From NCBI GenBank assembly GCA_013388525.1, contig JACAFA010000218.1:1-23142 (forward strand): DNA of 23,142 nt, given 5' to 3'. Shown one piece after another: positions 15,910-22,953 of the stretch. The position numbers and the translations under genes were made by a program. Source of the stretch: Ignavibacteriaceae bacterium. Its GTDB lineage: Bacteria > Bacteroidota > Ignavibacteria > Ignavibacteriales > Ignavibacteriaceae. The notes under the pieces are model-generated. The model made no database searches. It was given only the letters and a program-made list of their open reading frames with translations, and had not been told where the DNA came from. Each line of letters starts with the position of its first letter. The first letter of the stretch is position 1.

Positions 15910-16991
15910 TTAACATTTGCCTTTTCCCATGCTCTTACTTTTGCACGTGCTTCACCAAAAAGTTTTTCATAGTTCCCAAAACTTACTTTATAAGTGACTT
16001 CTTCACCTACGAGTTTCCATAGTCTGTCATAAAGATGATAAACGTACAACTGCTTTTCCTGCTTATCAGGTGCAACGTTGTCAGTACCAAATAAAAATCT
16101 ATCCGGATACTTTTTGATTATCGCAGCAGTTCGTTCTAACGATTGATCATTGTAATCAAGCCATTTAGCAGTTTCTTCCCATGATAGATCAAAGTAAAGA
16201 TGATCGTATGCCGGATCTGTAAGCATATCTTCGAAAATTGCTCCCATATCTTCGATAGGTTTAATAATTCTTCCAAGTCCAAGATGAGCCCAGATTATAA
16301 TTGCGTCAGGATGTCTTTTTATTAATTCCTGAAATCCCTTGACATAATTTGGTTTGTTCGGTTTTGGGAATGGATTATCGATGTCGTTGTGAATTATAGA
16401 TATCAATCCTGTTTCAGCACAGAAGTTAAAAATTCTGTCCAGTGCAGGATCAGTAAGACTGGCTACATCGCCCGAAATTTTAGCAGAAACAAATTCTTTG
16501 TGAATACTGAACTCACCAATGCCAGTAAAAACACCGGGGAAAGTTTTTAAAACTCTTTTGATATGATCTGCTGCATACATATCGGTAACATTAAAACCAA
16601 TAATCATAGGATCAAGTCTTTCCTGTTTTTCTTTCGGAAGATTTTTATACTGCATTGCAATCCATGCATCACAAAATGAATAGTAGTAGAGTGGTGCATC
16701 AGTATCGAGATAATAAGTTGGTGCAGCTTCACCTGTAACACGATAAGACCACTGCTGCTGGAGCGGAAGTCCAAACACAGTTGATCGTCCAACTTTATCT
16801 CCCATTATTGAATCCACATAAAATTCCATTTCGATTCCCTCCTGGATATAGTTTGTTATATGGAAATGGGAATCGTAGAATAAATACTTATCATCAGTTT
16901 GAGCATTAGTAGTTAATAATGCACCCAATCCGAGAAGCAGAAATAATAAATACAATGCTCTTAGTAAATTCATCATAATTTTATTTTTCAT
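15906..16991 (-). CDS. Exported amidohydrolase-family (TIM-barrel) hydrolase
   Basis: The frame gives 361 aa from the ATG at 16989-16991, which has GGAG (17001-17004) nine bases upstream; an ATG five codons earlier has no site. A signal peptide (MKNKIMMNLLRALYLLFLLLGLGALLTTNA) precedes a metal-dependent hydrolase core: DSHFH early in the mature chain (two metal-binding histidines), GIGEFSIHKEF, IIHNDIDNPFP, IIWAHLGLG and, near the end, FLFGTDNVAP with the expected catalytic aspartate. This matches the Amidohydrolase_2 branch. The substrate cannot be read off. Exported members are uncommon. It follows a porin by 43 bp and is coupled to the next gene by a 4-bp ATGA overlap, so it probably acts on something brought in by that porin. 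Confidence 0.8.
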   Translation of the reverse strand: MKNKIMMNLLRALYLLFLLLGLGALLTTNAQTDDKYLFYDSHFHITNYIQEGIEMEFYVDSIMGDKVGRSTVFGLPLQQQWSYRVTGEAAPTYYLDTDAPLYYYSFCDAWIAMQYKNLPKEKQERLDPMIIGFNVTDMYAADHIKRVLKTFPGVFTGIGEFSIHKEFVSAKISGDVASLTDPALDRIFNFCAETGLISIIHNDIDNPFPKPNKPNYVKGFQELIKRHPDAIIIWAHLGLGRIIKPIEDMGAIFEDMLTDPAYDHLYFDLSWEETAKWLDYNDQSLERTAAIIKKYPDRFLFGTDNVAPDKQEKQLYVYHLYDRLWKLVGEEVTYKVSFGNYEKLFGEARAKVRAWEKANVK

Positions 16992-17034
16992 TTCAATGTT
17001 CTCCATAATATTATTTTGTTTTAAAGTTCTATGA

Positions 17035-18384
17035 TCAAATTAGAATATCAATTCCGGTAGATAAAGACATACCATTAAGCCCGCCTAAATAAAATCCAAA
17101 CGATGATGATGCCGCAGATTTATTGACATAAATAACATTAAGGTTTAAACGCAAGCTGCGCGTTCCGGCAGGGTAATAATTCATTCCACCCACTACTTCC
17201 GAAGGTTTCATTTTGTACTGATCAAAAATCTGACTGGCAGAAGCATAAATCTGAAGTGCTTTAGGAATTAATTCATATGAAAGGCTGGCGTAAAAGCCAT
17301 GATCATAAATTGAATTGTAAGATGGCGCCTCTGCAGCTTCGGTATGATAGTATAAATCGAATTTAGAAATATTTCTGAAATAATATTCAACCTGTAAATG
17401 CCAGCCATTATGTTTAATTCCCGCATCAACTGATAAAAGATCGAAGTCTGCTTTTACAAGTGTCACGTCATCAGCAAGAGCACCGGTCTCGAAAAGGTAA
17501 ACCCCATCGGATATCTTTGTTTGAGTATTATTCGGTGCGGATGTACTAACCGGAGTTTGGCGGTCGTCGCGCATATGAGTAAATGATGCACCAAATCTTG
17601 TAGCAACATCCTCATGGATTTCAAAATCACCATAACCACCGCGCGGTCCAAATTCACCTGTAGTTGGCATCCACCAGATGCTTGCACTAGTTGAGAGATC
17701 TCTTGTTAGCTGGCTTACTGTAGTACCAAGAATACTGAGGTTATTACCAACTGTAAAATTATAGTAAAACTTTGGCAGCACTTCTCCTGTCACAAAAGCG
17801 CCCATAGTAAATCCAGGTCTGAAAAATTCTTCAGCTAATACACGGTCGCTTGATAAGAAAAACGGCCAGGCTCCCTGCATTGAACGGCTGCCAAGATTCG
17901 GAACAATACCTACTCCAACATTTATTTCTTTCTGGAATGAGTAGCGCATATATCCAAATAACAATGTCTGATTAGTGGATGCAAGCGACCATACTGTTAG
18001 ACAATAATTAAATTTAGGAGTTAAGAAGAATCCGGAAAACCATATCATGCTTCGGTGCCACGTTATATCCTGTCTTGGATCAACTGTTCTTTCGCGCCCA
18101 AGGTGATCAAGAAATTTTGGATCATTGTCAACCTGGTTGACATATCTTGCTAATCCATACGCGCTGATGTTCAAACTTCCTAATCGTGTTTTTACAATTG
18201 TAAACCCTTTCCCTGGAGTAAATTCTCCCGCAGTAGTATTCTCAAGAACAATATCTGCAGCAGTGACTGTATCTACCTTTGAATCAAGATCCTGCGCTGA
18301 AATTTTAGAGGAGAATAAAGCAATGACGCTTAGAGAGAGAAATAAAAATACTTTAGAGTTCAGTGATAGAAATAAACTCTTCAT
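17035..18384 (-). CDS. Outer-membrane porin, OprO/OprP-like
   Basis: A 449-aa exported protein. Signal peptide MKSLFLSLNSKVFLFLSLSVIALFSSKISA-QD; a mature N-terminus of about 40 polar residues; then LGSLNISAYGLARYVNQVD and many amphipathic strands (FFLTPKFNYCLTVWSL, INVGVGIVPNLGSRS, FRPGFTMGAFVTGEVLPKFYYNFTVGNNL, DVATRFGASFTHMRDD, WHLQVEYYFRNISKFDLYYH), ending in MSLSTGIDILI. Length and layout fit a 16-stranded porin of the phosphate-selective porin O/P type seen in Bacteroidetes relatives. The selectivity is not known. AAGGTATTG lies upstream of the ATG. It leads the nine-gene run that ends with asparaginase, 28-43 bp ahead of the amidohydrolase. Confidence 0.7.
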   Translation of the reverse strand: MKSLFLSLNSKVFLFLSLSVIALFSSKISAQDLDSKVDTVTAADIVLENTTAGEFTPGKGFTIVKTRLGSLNISAYGLARYVNQVDNDPKFLDHLGRERTVDPRQDITWHRSMIWFSGFFLTPKFNYCLTVWSLASTNQTLLFGYMRYSFQKEINVGVGIVPNLGSRSMQGAWPFFLSSDRVLAEEFFRPGFTMGAFVTGEVLPKFYYNFTVGNNLSILGTTVSQLTRDLSTSASIWWMPTTGEFGPRGGYGDFEIHEDVATRFGASFTHMRDDRQTPVSTSAPNNTQTKISDGVYLFETGALADDVTLVKADFDLLSVDAGIKHNGWHLQVEYYFRNISKFDLYYHTEAAEAPSYNSIYDHGFYASLSYELIPKALQIYASASQIFDQYKMKPSEVVGGMNYYPAGTRSLRLNLNVIYVNKSAASSSFGFYLGGLNGMSLSTGIDILI

Positions 18385-18414
18385 AACTACAATACCTTTC
18401 TTGATTTCAAAAAG

Positions 18415-18581
18415 AATGAGGCCACCTTAAATACTAACCATATCGATCCTGTCTGCCATCGCTTAGTCTTTAGGAGAGAATAAAAAGACTAACACATTCA
18501 CCATTATTTCTGCGTCTTCTTTGACTGCAGGAAAATTTGGCTCTACTGGATGAGAGCAAATAATTTTAAGACAGCCTCATT
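18415..18581. repeat. Palindromic repeat unit A (AATGAGGC ends)
   Basis: AATGAGGC (18415-18422) pairs exactly with GCCTCATT (18574-18581). An exact nine-base hairpin TTAGTCTTT/AAAGACTAA lies inside (18463-18492). The left end is flanked by AAAAAG and the right end by AAAAATT, as in unit B next to it. There is no coding potential. This unit and unit B make up most of the 345-bp gap between the glutaminase and porin genes. Confidence 0.65.
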
Positions 18582-18605
18582 AAAAATTTAATCTGTTTAA
18601 AAAAG

Positions 18606-18707
18606 AATGGGGCTACCAGCAAACCGCTTATGCAAAACTGAGTCCCGCTTAAAGCGGGAGGAGGCTAACTCAATCTGACAAATAAACAGTTTTTGGCCAG
18701 CCCCATT
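18606..18707. repeat. Palindromic repeat unit B (AATGGGGC ends)
   Basis: AATGGGGC (18606-18613) pairs exactly with GCCCCATT (18700-18707). Inside, AAAACTG (18634-18640) pairs with CAGTTTT (18687-18693), and TCCCGCTT-A-AAGCGGGA (18643-18659) forms the central hairpin. The result is a three-level nested structure. Its ends (AAAAGAATGGGGC and GCCCCATTAAAA) match unit A closely, with GAGGC replaced by GGGGC on both sides, so pairing is kept. Confidence 0.7.
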
Positions 18708-18729
18708 AAAATTCAAAGAACTTTTAATG
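18704..18729 (-). terminator. AT-rich hairpin directly after the glutaminase stop
   Basis: CATTAAAA (18704-18711) and TTTTAATG (18722-18729) are exact inverted repeats ten bases apart, touching the glutaminase stop codon at 18730. It could form a 3'-end hairpin, though a stem of only A-T pairs is weak. The left arm is shared with the end of repeat unit B. Confidence 0.35.
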
Positions 18730-19758
18730 CTACTTTGGCTGAATCAAATAAGGATTCGCCTTAAGCTGCTCAATCACGTATTTAATTGCCAACTGACCTT
18801 TTACACTGTTACCTGCTTTATCTAACGGAGGGGAAACTACCGCAATACCAAATTTTCCGGGCACAACAGCAATCAAACATCCGCCAACTCCGCTCTTTGC
18901 AGGAACACCGGCATTATAAAACCAAATACCTGAGTCGTCATAAAGTCCTGCTGTAGACATTACAGGTAGAGTGTACATAACCGTTTCCGGTGATACAACT
19001 TTTTTCTTTGTTACAGGATTTACTCCGCCATTAGCGAACGTAGCAGCCATAATTCCGGCATCTTTAGCACTTACATTTATTGCACATTGCTTTGTGTAAA
19101 TGTCAGTTGCCTGAACAGGATCAAAGTACATTCTGCCGTATGCTAATAATAGATGAGCAATAGCCTGGTTACGTAAATTATCTCCAGCTTCACTGATATA
19201 AACAGGAACATTAAGTCCAAGTTGTCGTCCTGCAAAATCACTATGAACCTGAAGAATGCTTTTCCATTTAGCAGAAGAATCGACACCAGCGATTAAACTT
19301 GTTGATGCAATTGCACCGGGATTTACAAGAGGATTAATTTCTTTACCTCTCATTCTTTCCACTGCAACAATTGAGTTGAATACTTCACCTGTTGCATCAA
19401 CTCCTATTTTATCCTGAACTGCCTGATGACCCTGCTCTTCAATTACTTTTGCCATTGTAAATACTTTTGATACACTCTGGATTGAAACCATTGACTGAAT
19501 ATCACCTGCGGTATAAACTTGTCCGTCAACCGTTACTAAAGCAATTCCGAAAATATTTGGATCAACTGTCGCTAGTTCTTTGATGTAGTCAGCATTAGCG
19601 CCTTCTTTAACATCTTTGAATTTGTTGTATGCATCATTAAGAACTTTTTCAATATTTGCTTTTGACAGATCCTGCGCAAACAATGTGACAGGACTCGATA
19701 ACAATAAAGCTACGAGCAGTATTGCTACCAATCTTGTGTTGATAAAAAAATATTTCAT
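18730..19758 (-). CDS. glsA: Glutaminase A family enzyme with a signal peptide
   Basis: Hydrolyses L-glutamine to glutamate and ammonia. The 342-aa protein carries the serine-type glutaminase core: the S-x-x-K motif SVSK (Ser95, Lys98) in SMVSIQSVSKVF, INPLVNPGAIAS, YISEAGDNLRNQAIAHLL, YTKQCAINVSAKDAGIMAATFANGG and the C-terminal PAKSGVGGCLIAVVPGKFGIAV. The enzyme core alone is about 310 aa; the extra 28 residues are a signal peptide (MKYFFINTRLVAILLVALLLSSPVTLFA-QD). Typical GlsA/YbaS proteins are cytosolic, so this one should be periplasmic or secreted. It lies 110 bp after the DcaP-like porin, which could admit its substrate, and upstream of a 345-bp palindromic gap. AAAGGAGTT lies just upstream of the ATG. 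Co-transcription with the porin is likely but not certain. Confidence 0.93.
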   Translation of the reverse strand: MKYFFINTRLVAILLVALLLSSPVTLFAQDLSKANIEKVLNDAYNKFKDVKEGANADYIKELATVDPNIFGIALVTVDGQVYTAGDIQSMVSIQSVSKVFTMAKVIEEQGHQAVQDKIGVDATGEVFNSIVAVERMRGKEINPLVNPGAIASTSLIAGVDSSAKWKSILQVHSDFAGRQLGLNVPVYISEAGDNLRNQAIAHLLLAYGRMYFDPVQATDIYTKQCAINVSAKDAGIMAATFANGGVNPVTKKKVVSPETVMYTLPVMSTAGLYDDSGIWFYNAGVPAKSGVGGCLIAVVPGKFGIAVVSPPLDKAGNSVKGQLAIKYVIEQLKANPYLIQPK

Positions 19759-19823
19759 TTTGTTTAACTCCTTTTAGCTGTTAAATAATTTAATTTAGTA
19801 TTCATACTTTCAATCTCTGTAAC

Positions 19824-19840
19824 ACAGATTTCTAGTCTGT
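19824..19840. repeat. Short inverted repeat upstream of glutaminase
   Basis: ACAGA (19824-19828) and TCTGT (19836-19840) are inverted around seven bases, within AACACAGATTTCTAGTCTGT. It lies in the 110-bp porin-glutaminase gap, about 65 bp before the glutaminase ATG. It could be a dispersed palindrome or a regulatory site. Confidence 0.3.
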
Positions 19841-19868
19841 ACTACATTTGGGTTCAACCTTTCCGATT

Positions 19869-21104
19869 TTAGAATAATACTTTATGTGAAAAATTATATT
19901 TGAAAGAGAACTGAAGTTTTAAAATGTCAGCAGTCTTTAAATAATTTTCCGGATATTGATACTCTTCATCCTCTTCAAGGTTATTAAAGTTTTCTCTGTT
20001 GCCCCATTGTAATTCAGCTCCCATCATTACATTCTCTACCGGGTAATAAAGTAAGTTAATAAGAGCGTATTGCCCTTTGTTGAAAGCATTATAATCCTGA
20101 AGATTAGTATTATCCATATCAAGGAAAGAATACCCAACTGAAGTAGAAAATTTTTCGCTCCAGTTATGATCAAGAAACGCAACTGCGGACATCATCGGGA
20201 TTGGAACGCCTTTAATTGGTTTCTCAGGATCATTAGCATCAGTATTATCTTTGATACCGATATCAACCGGTGCATCGTTCATATAGTTCTGAATTCCTTC
20301 ACCATAAACAAATGCAAGTCTTAGAACATCATTTTTAGTTATTTTCACATTTGAACTTAAGTTTAGACCCCATCCTAAAGCTTCGTCACTTAAATCATAG
20401 TCATTATCGCTCTGATCTACCCATTTTATATAACGAACAATTCCAGCTAATTCAACATATCCCCATGACTGACCATAACGATATTCTGCCGATAAATCGG
20501 GTAAAGGAAATTGGCTTTTAATATTTTGTTCCTGAAGTATTTCACTATAAACACCACCATCAGCACTTGCACCCGGTCTTTCAAGAGCAAATGTCAATCG
20601 TGTATCGCCTTTGATTGGCATATAACGGAACTGAATGTTTCGGAAAAATACCATGCCGTTTGGTCCCCAGTATTCAACAGAATTTGGAAATACATCTATA
20701 TCCATAAACGGTGACCAGTACTGACCGACGCCAATACAACCGAGCTCACCATAAGCGTGTCGAAGACGGATTGTTGTTTGACCTGCATCTGATCCTGTCC
20801 CGAACATTTCCCATTCAAATTGTGTGAACAATTCACCAAGTGCAGTTTGAGTTCCGCTCTTCACACCGAAACGTGTTTGACGAACACTGAAGAATACATT
20901 ACCGTCGGTGCCGTATTCATTTTTAATAGTAGGAAGCTTTGTTGGTCGAACAACATCATACCAGTCAGGGTGTATTTGATCGAAGTTGTAACCTATATCA
21001 GTCATTGCAAAACCGTAGACCTGGAACCAGTTTTTTTCGCCATCCTGAGCGAATAGAAAACTTCCCAGAAACAAAACAAAGATTGCTGTAAATAGAGCCT
21101 TCAT
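19869..21104 (-). CDS. DcaP-like outer-membrane porin
   Basis: A 411-aa exported porin: signal peptide MKALFTAIFVLFLGSFLFA-QD, then an N-terminus and strand order as in DcaP-type trimeric porins: WFQVYGFAMTDIGYNF, FFSVRQTRFGVKSGTQTALGELFTQFEWEMFG, TIRLRHAYGELGCIGVGQYWSPFMDIDVFPNSVEYWGPNGMVFFRNIQFRY. Later strands are regular and the chain ends in LKLQFSFKYNFSHKVLF. DcaP is linked to dicarboxylate uptake in Acinetobacter, which suits this neighbourhood of aspartate, fumarate and glutamate chemistry. The ATG overlaps the TGA of the upstream receiver gene (ATGA), with AAAGGAG a few bases upstream, so the two are translationally coupled. A 54-bp element lies ahead of the pair. Confidence 0.8.
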   Translation of the reverse strand: MKALFTAIFVLFLGSFLFAQDGEKNWFQVYGFAMTDIGYNFDQIHPDWYDVVRPTKLPTIKNEYGTDGNVFFSVRQTRFGVKSGTQTALGELFTQFEWEMFGTGSDAGQTTIRLRHAYGELGCIGVGQYWSPFMDIDVFPNSVEYWGPNGMVFFRNIQFRYMPIKGDTRLTFALERPGASADGGVYSEILQEQNIKSQFPLPDLSAEYRYGQSWGYVELAGIVRYIKWVDQSDNDYDLSDEALGWGLNLSSNVKITKNDVLRLAFVYGEGIQNYMNDAPVDIGIKDNTDANDPEKPIKGVPIPMMSAVAFLDHNWSEKFSTSVGYSFLDMDNTNLQDYNAFNKGQYALINLLYYPVENVMMGAELQWGNRENFNNLEEDEEYQYPENYLKTADILKLQFSFKYNFSHKVLF

Positions 21105-21505
21105 ACATTACTCCTTTTAGTCTGTGATGAAATATTAAAGTTATTTGATATTTGATTTTCTAAGTTGTATTTAATTATATCCAGCAATGCTTCTCCATCA
21201 ACCGGTTTGCGCAGATAAGCCAGCACTCCATATTCTCTGCAGCATTCACGATATTTTGGTTCATCAAAGGCAGTGATTACAATAACAGGAAGATGCAATC
21301 CTTTCTCTTTCAATTTTTCTAATAAAGTGCAACCACTCATTCCTATCAAATGCATATCAAGAATCAGTAAATCCCTCGCGTCCTTCTTGTAATTCATTAA
21401 AAACTTTTCTGCGCTCTCAAAACAGGTACATTCATAACCTGCTGAATTGAGCAGCATCGTAAATCCATCTCTTACATTAACATCATCATCTACTACGTAT
21501 ATCAT
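21101..21505 (-). CDS. Stand-alone receiver-domain response regulator
   Basis: A 134-aa protein made of one receiver domain: acidic pocket Asp6-Asp7-Asp8, phospho-acceptor Asp50 in LLILDMHL, conserved Thr78 in VIVITAFDEP and Lys100 in AYLRKPVD. No output domain follows, only a short polar tail (SSQTKRSNV). Such CheY/Spo0F-like proteins pass or drain phosphate or bind a partner. It is coupled to the porin gene by a 4-bp overlap and carries the 54-bp element 31 bp before its ATG. The likely partner is the histidine kinase at the right edge (inference). Its receiver resembles the FixJ type. Confidence 0.88.
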   Translation of the reverse strand: MIYVVDDDVNVRDGFTMLLNSAGYECTCFESAEKFLMNYKKDARDLLILDMHLIGMSGCTLLEKLKEKGLHLPVIVITAFDEPKYRECCREYGVLAYLRKPVDGEALLDIIKYNLENQISNNFNISSQTKRSNV

Positions 21506-21536
21506 TAAGCTGAAAATTTGTTTTGGTTAATAATCC

Positions 21537-21590
21537 GTGTTGAAATCTATTTCTAATAGAGATGTGAGTAAATAGGTACTTAGTCCTATT
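21537..21590 (-). promoter_or_regulatory. 54-bp element, copy 1, ahead of the receiver/porin pair
   Basis: This 54-bp block is repeated at 22223-22276 with one difference (G at 21566, A at 22252). It contains an exact palindrome TCTATT-TCT-AATAGA (21546-21560) and, on the minus strand, TACCTAT (21572-21578), which fits the NarL heptamer consensus TACYYMT. It ends 31 bp before the receiver start. Most likely an operator/promoter for the FixJ/NarL-type regulator encoded close by. Confidence 0.7.
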
Positions 21591-21611
21591 TAACATTCAG
21601 ACCATTGCCAA

Positions 21612-22199
21612 TTAAAATCCTACACCGCCACCGATGCTGATTATTGGATCCCAATCTTCATAAGGTGAGTTTTCATCCTGAATCACATCAAACAGAACCT
21701 CCACATAAACTGCTGCATTAGGACCAACTCTTTGAACAAATCCTCCACCTAAAAGAAGAAAGGGAACCCAGTTTCTTTCAGATTCGGTTCTAATTGGATT
21801 CGAGTAAATCGTGTAGTTCTCATAGCTTGCATAATCAAATTCAGCGTGAAGGTAAATTTGATAGATAGGTCTGAATCTTGTAAAAATGCCCGCTCCATAA
21901 TTATGTGAGGTAAGTTCTAGTCCCTCATAGCTTTGATCATTTATGTAGGAATACATTAATTTACCGCCGACAGAAAATTTTGGTGAAACCTGATATCCGA
22001 CCAAAGGATTTATACTCAAATAGAAATAATCACTCCAAAAATTAAATCCGACAGTTCCGCCATAATACCATTTGTTCACTGTGGATGATGTGGGTTGTGT
22101 TTCGGGTTGTGTTTCTTCTTTAACAACTGTGGAATCAATTTCTTGTGCAATTGATAAGGAAGAGCAAGCTAAGAAAAGCATTACTACGAAGTGTTTCAT
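21612..22199 (-). CDS. Outer-membrane beta-barrel protein under the 54-bp element
   Basis: A 195-aa exported protein: signal peptide MKHFVVMLFLACSSLSIA-Q, a Thr/Pro/Glu-rich linker (about 22-40), then a small barrel (WYYGGTVGFNFWSDYFYLSINPLVGYQVSPKFSVGGKLMYSYI, YGAGIFTRFRPIYQIYLHAEFDYASYE, WVPFLLLGGGFVQRVGPNAAVYVEVLFDVI) ending SIGGGVGF. It resembles the small OmpW/OmpX-like barrels of Bacteroidetes and relatives. The 54-bp element lies 23 bp before its start, as it does ahead of the receiver/porin pair, so the two are expected to be co-regulated. Function unknown. Confidence 0.7.
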   Translation of the reverse strand: MKHFVVMLFLACSSLSIAQEIDSTVVKEETQPETQPTSSTVNKWYYGGTVGFNFWSDYFYLSINPLVGYQVSPKFSVGGKLMYSYINDQSYEGLELTSHNYGAGIFTRFRPIYQIYLHAEFDYASYENYTIYSNPIRTESERNWVPFLLLGGGFVQRVGPNAAVYVEVLFDVIQDENSPYEDWDPIISIGGGVGF

Positions 22200-22222
22200 T
22201 TTACTATATCCTTAAATAATTT

Positions 22223-22276
22223 GTGTTGAAATCTATTTCTAATAGAGATGTAAGTAAATAGGTACTTAGTCCTATT
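22223..22276 (-). promoter_or_regulatory. 54-bp element, copy 2, ahead of the beta-barrel gene
   Basis: Second copy of the element at 21537-21590 (53 of 54 bases identical), with the same palindrome at 22232-22246. It sits 23 bp before the beta-barrel ATG and about 38 bp after the response regulator stop, in the same orientation as copy 1. Flanking sequences differ, so the element itself is what is conserved. Confidence 0.7.
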
Positions 22277-22314
22277 CGGAGTAATTTATGAATTGAAGGA
22301 AAGACTGAGAAAGA

Positions 22315-22953
22315 TTATTTGGAGTTGTTATTTCTGGAGGTTTTGATACTTAATTTCTCGGCTATATAAATCATTTCCGGGACAGACTTTACCCCTAGCT
22401 TTTGTGTGATGCTTAATCTGTGATTCTTTACTGTGTGTTCTGCGATTCCTAATTCTGCGGCGATTTGTTTGTTGAGCATTCCGGTAATTACGTAACGAAA
22501 GATTTCATATTCTCTTGCAGTTAATGAATTGACAAGCGACTTAAATTTTTCTATCTCATTTTGCTTCTTAATTCTCTCATCACTTCTGATTAATGCTTCT
22601 TCAATGGCTTTGAGCAGTTCCGTTTCATCAATTGGTTTTTGTAGAAAATTCAGTGCTCCTTTTTTCATCGCCTCAACGCTCATCGGAATATTACCTTGTC
22701 CTGTTATGAAGATGATAGGCAGAGTTTCAAAGTTAATTTCAATTTTAGATTGCAGCTCAAGTCCGGACTCTTCACCCAGAAAAACATCCAGCAGAATGCA
22801 GCCTGTACCGGAGTAATCAGCATATTCAAGAAGCTCATCAACACTTTTGAAACTTTCAATATTGTAGCCATGTGATTTCAATAGCAGGGAAACGCCTGAC
22901 CGGATTTCTTCATCATCATCAATCAGAAATATTTTACTGTTAGCCTTATCCAT
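22315..22953 (-). CDS. FixJ/NarL-type response regulator
   Basis: A 212-aa two-domain regulator. Receiver domain at residues 6-120 with Asp12-Asp13-Asp14, phospho-acceptor Asp56 in CILLDVFLG, Thr84 in IFITGQG and Lys106 in FLQKPID, then a linker and a LuxR-type helix-turn-helix at about 143-200 (SLTAREYEIFRYVITGMLNKQIAAELGIAEHTVKNH). ITGQGNIPMSVEAMKKGALNFLQKP is typical of the FixJ branch. Its ATG overlaps the end of the kinase gene by 8 bp, so kinase and regulator form one unit. The two 54-bp elements downstream, ahead of outer-membrane genes, are its most probable targets (inference). It may sense amino-acid or dicarboxylate supply, but the kinase sensor part lies outside the window. Confidence 0.93.
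   Translation of the reverse strand: MDKANSKIFLIDDDEEIRSGVSLLLKSHGYNIESFKSVDELLEYADYSGTGCILLDVFLGEESGLELQSKIEINFETLPIIFITGQGNIPMSVEAMKKGALNFLQKPIDETELLKAIEEALIRSDERIKKQNEIEKFKSLVNSLTAREYEIFRYVITGMLNKQIAAELGIAEHTVKNHRLSITQKLGVKSVPEMIYIAEKLSIKTSRNNNSK

Noticed and set aside
18125..18430. Plus-strand open frame of 101 codons across the porin start
   Set aside because: It is antisense to the porin signal peptide and N-terminus and has no ribosome binding site.
18606..18707. Repeat unit B as an integron attC site
   Set aside because: The GGCTAAC near its middle only partly fits the attC core, the outer ends do not fit, and no integrase or gene cassette array is seen.
21537..22276. The two 54-bp copies as a CRISPR or phage attachment pair
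   Set aside because: There are only two copies, more than 600 bp apart with a normal gene between and no integrase or Cas gene. Their equal position before genes fits a control element better.
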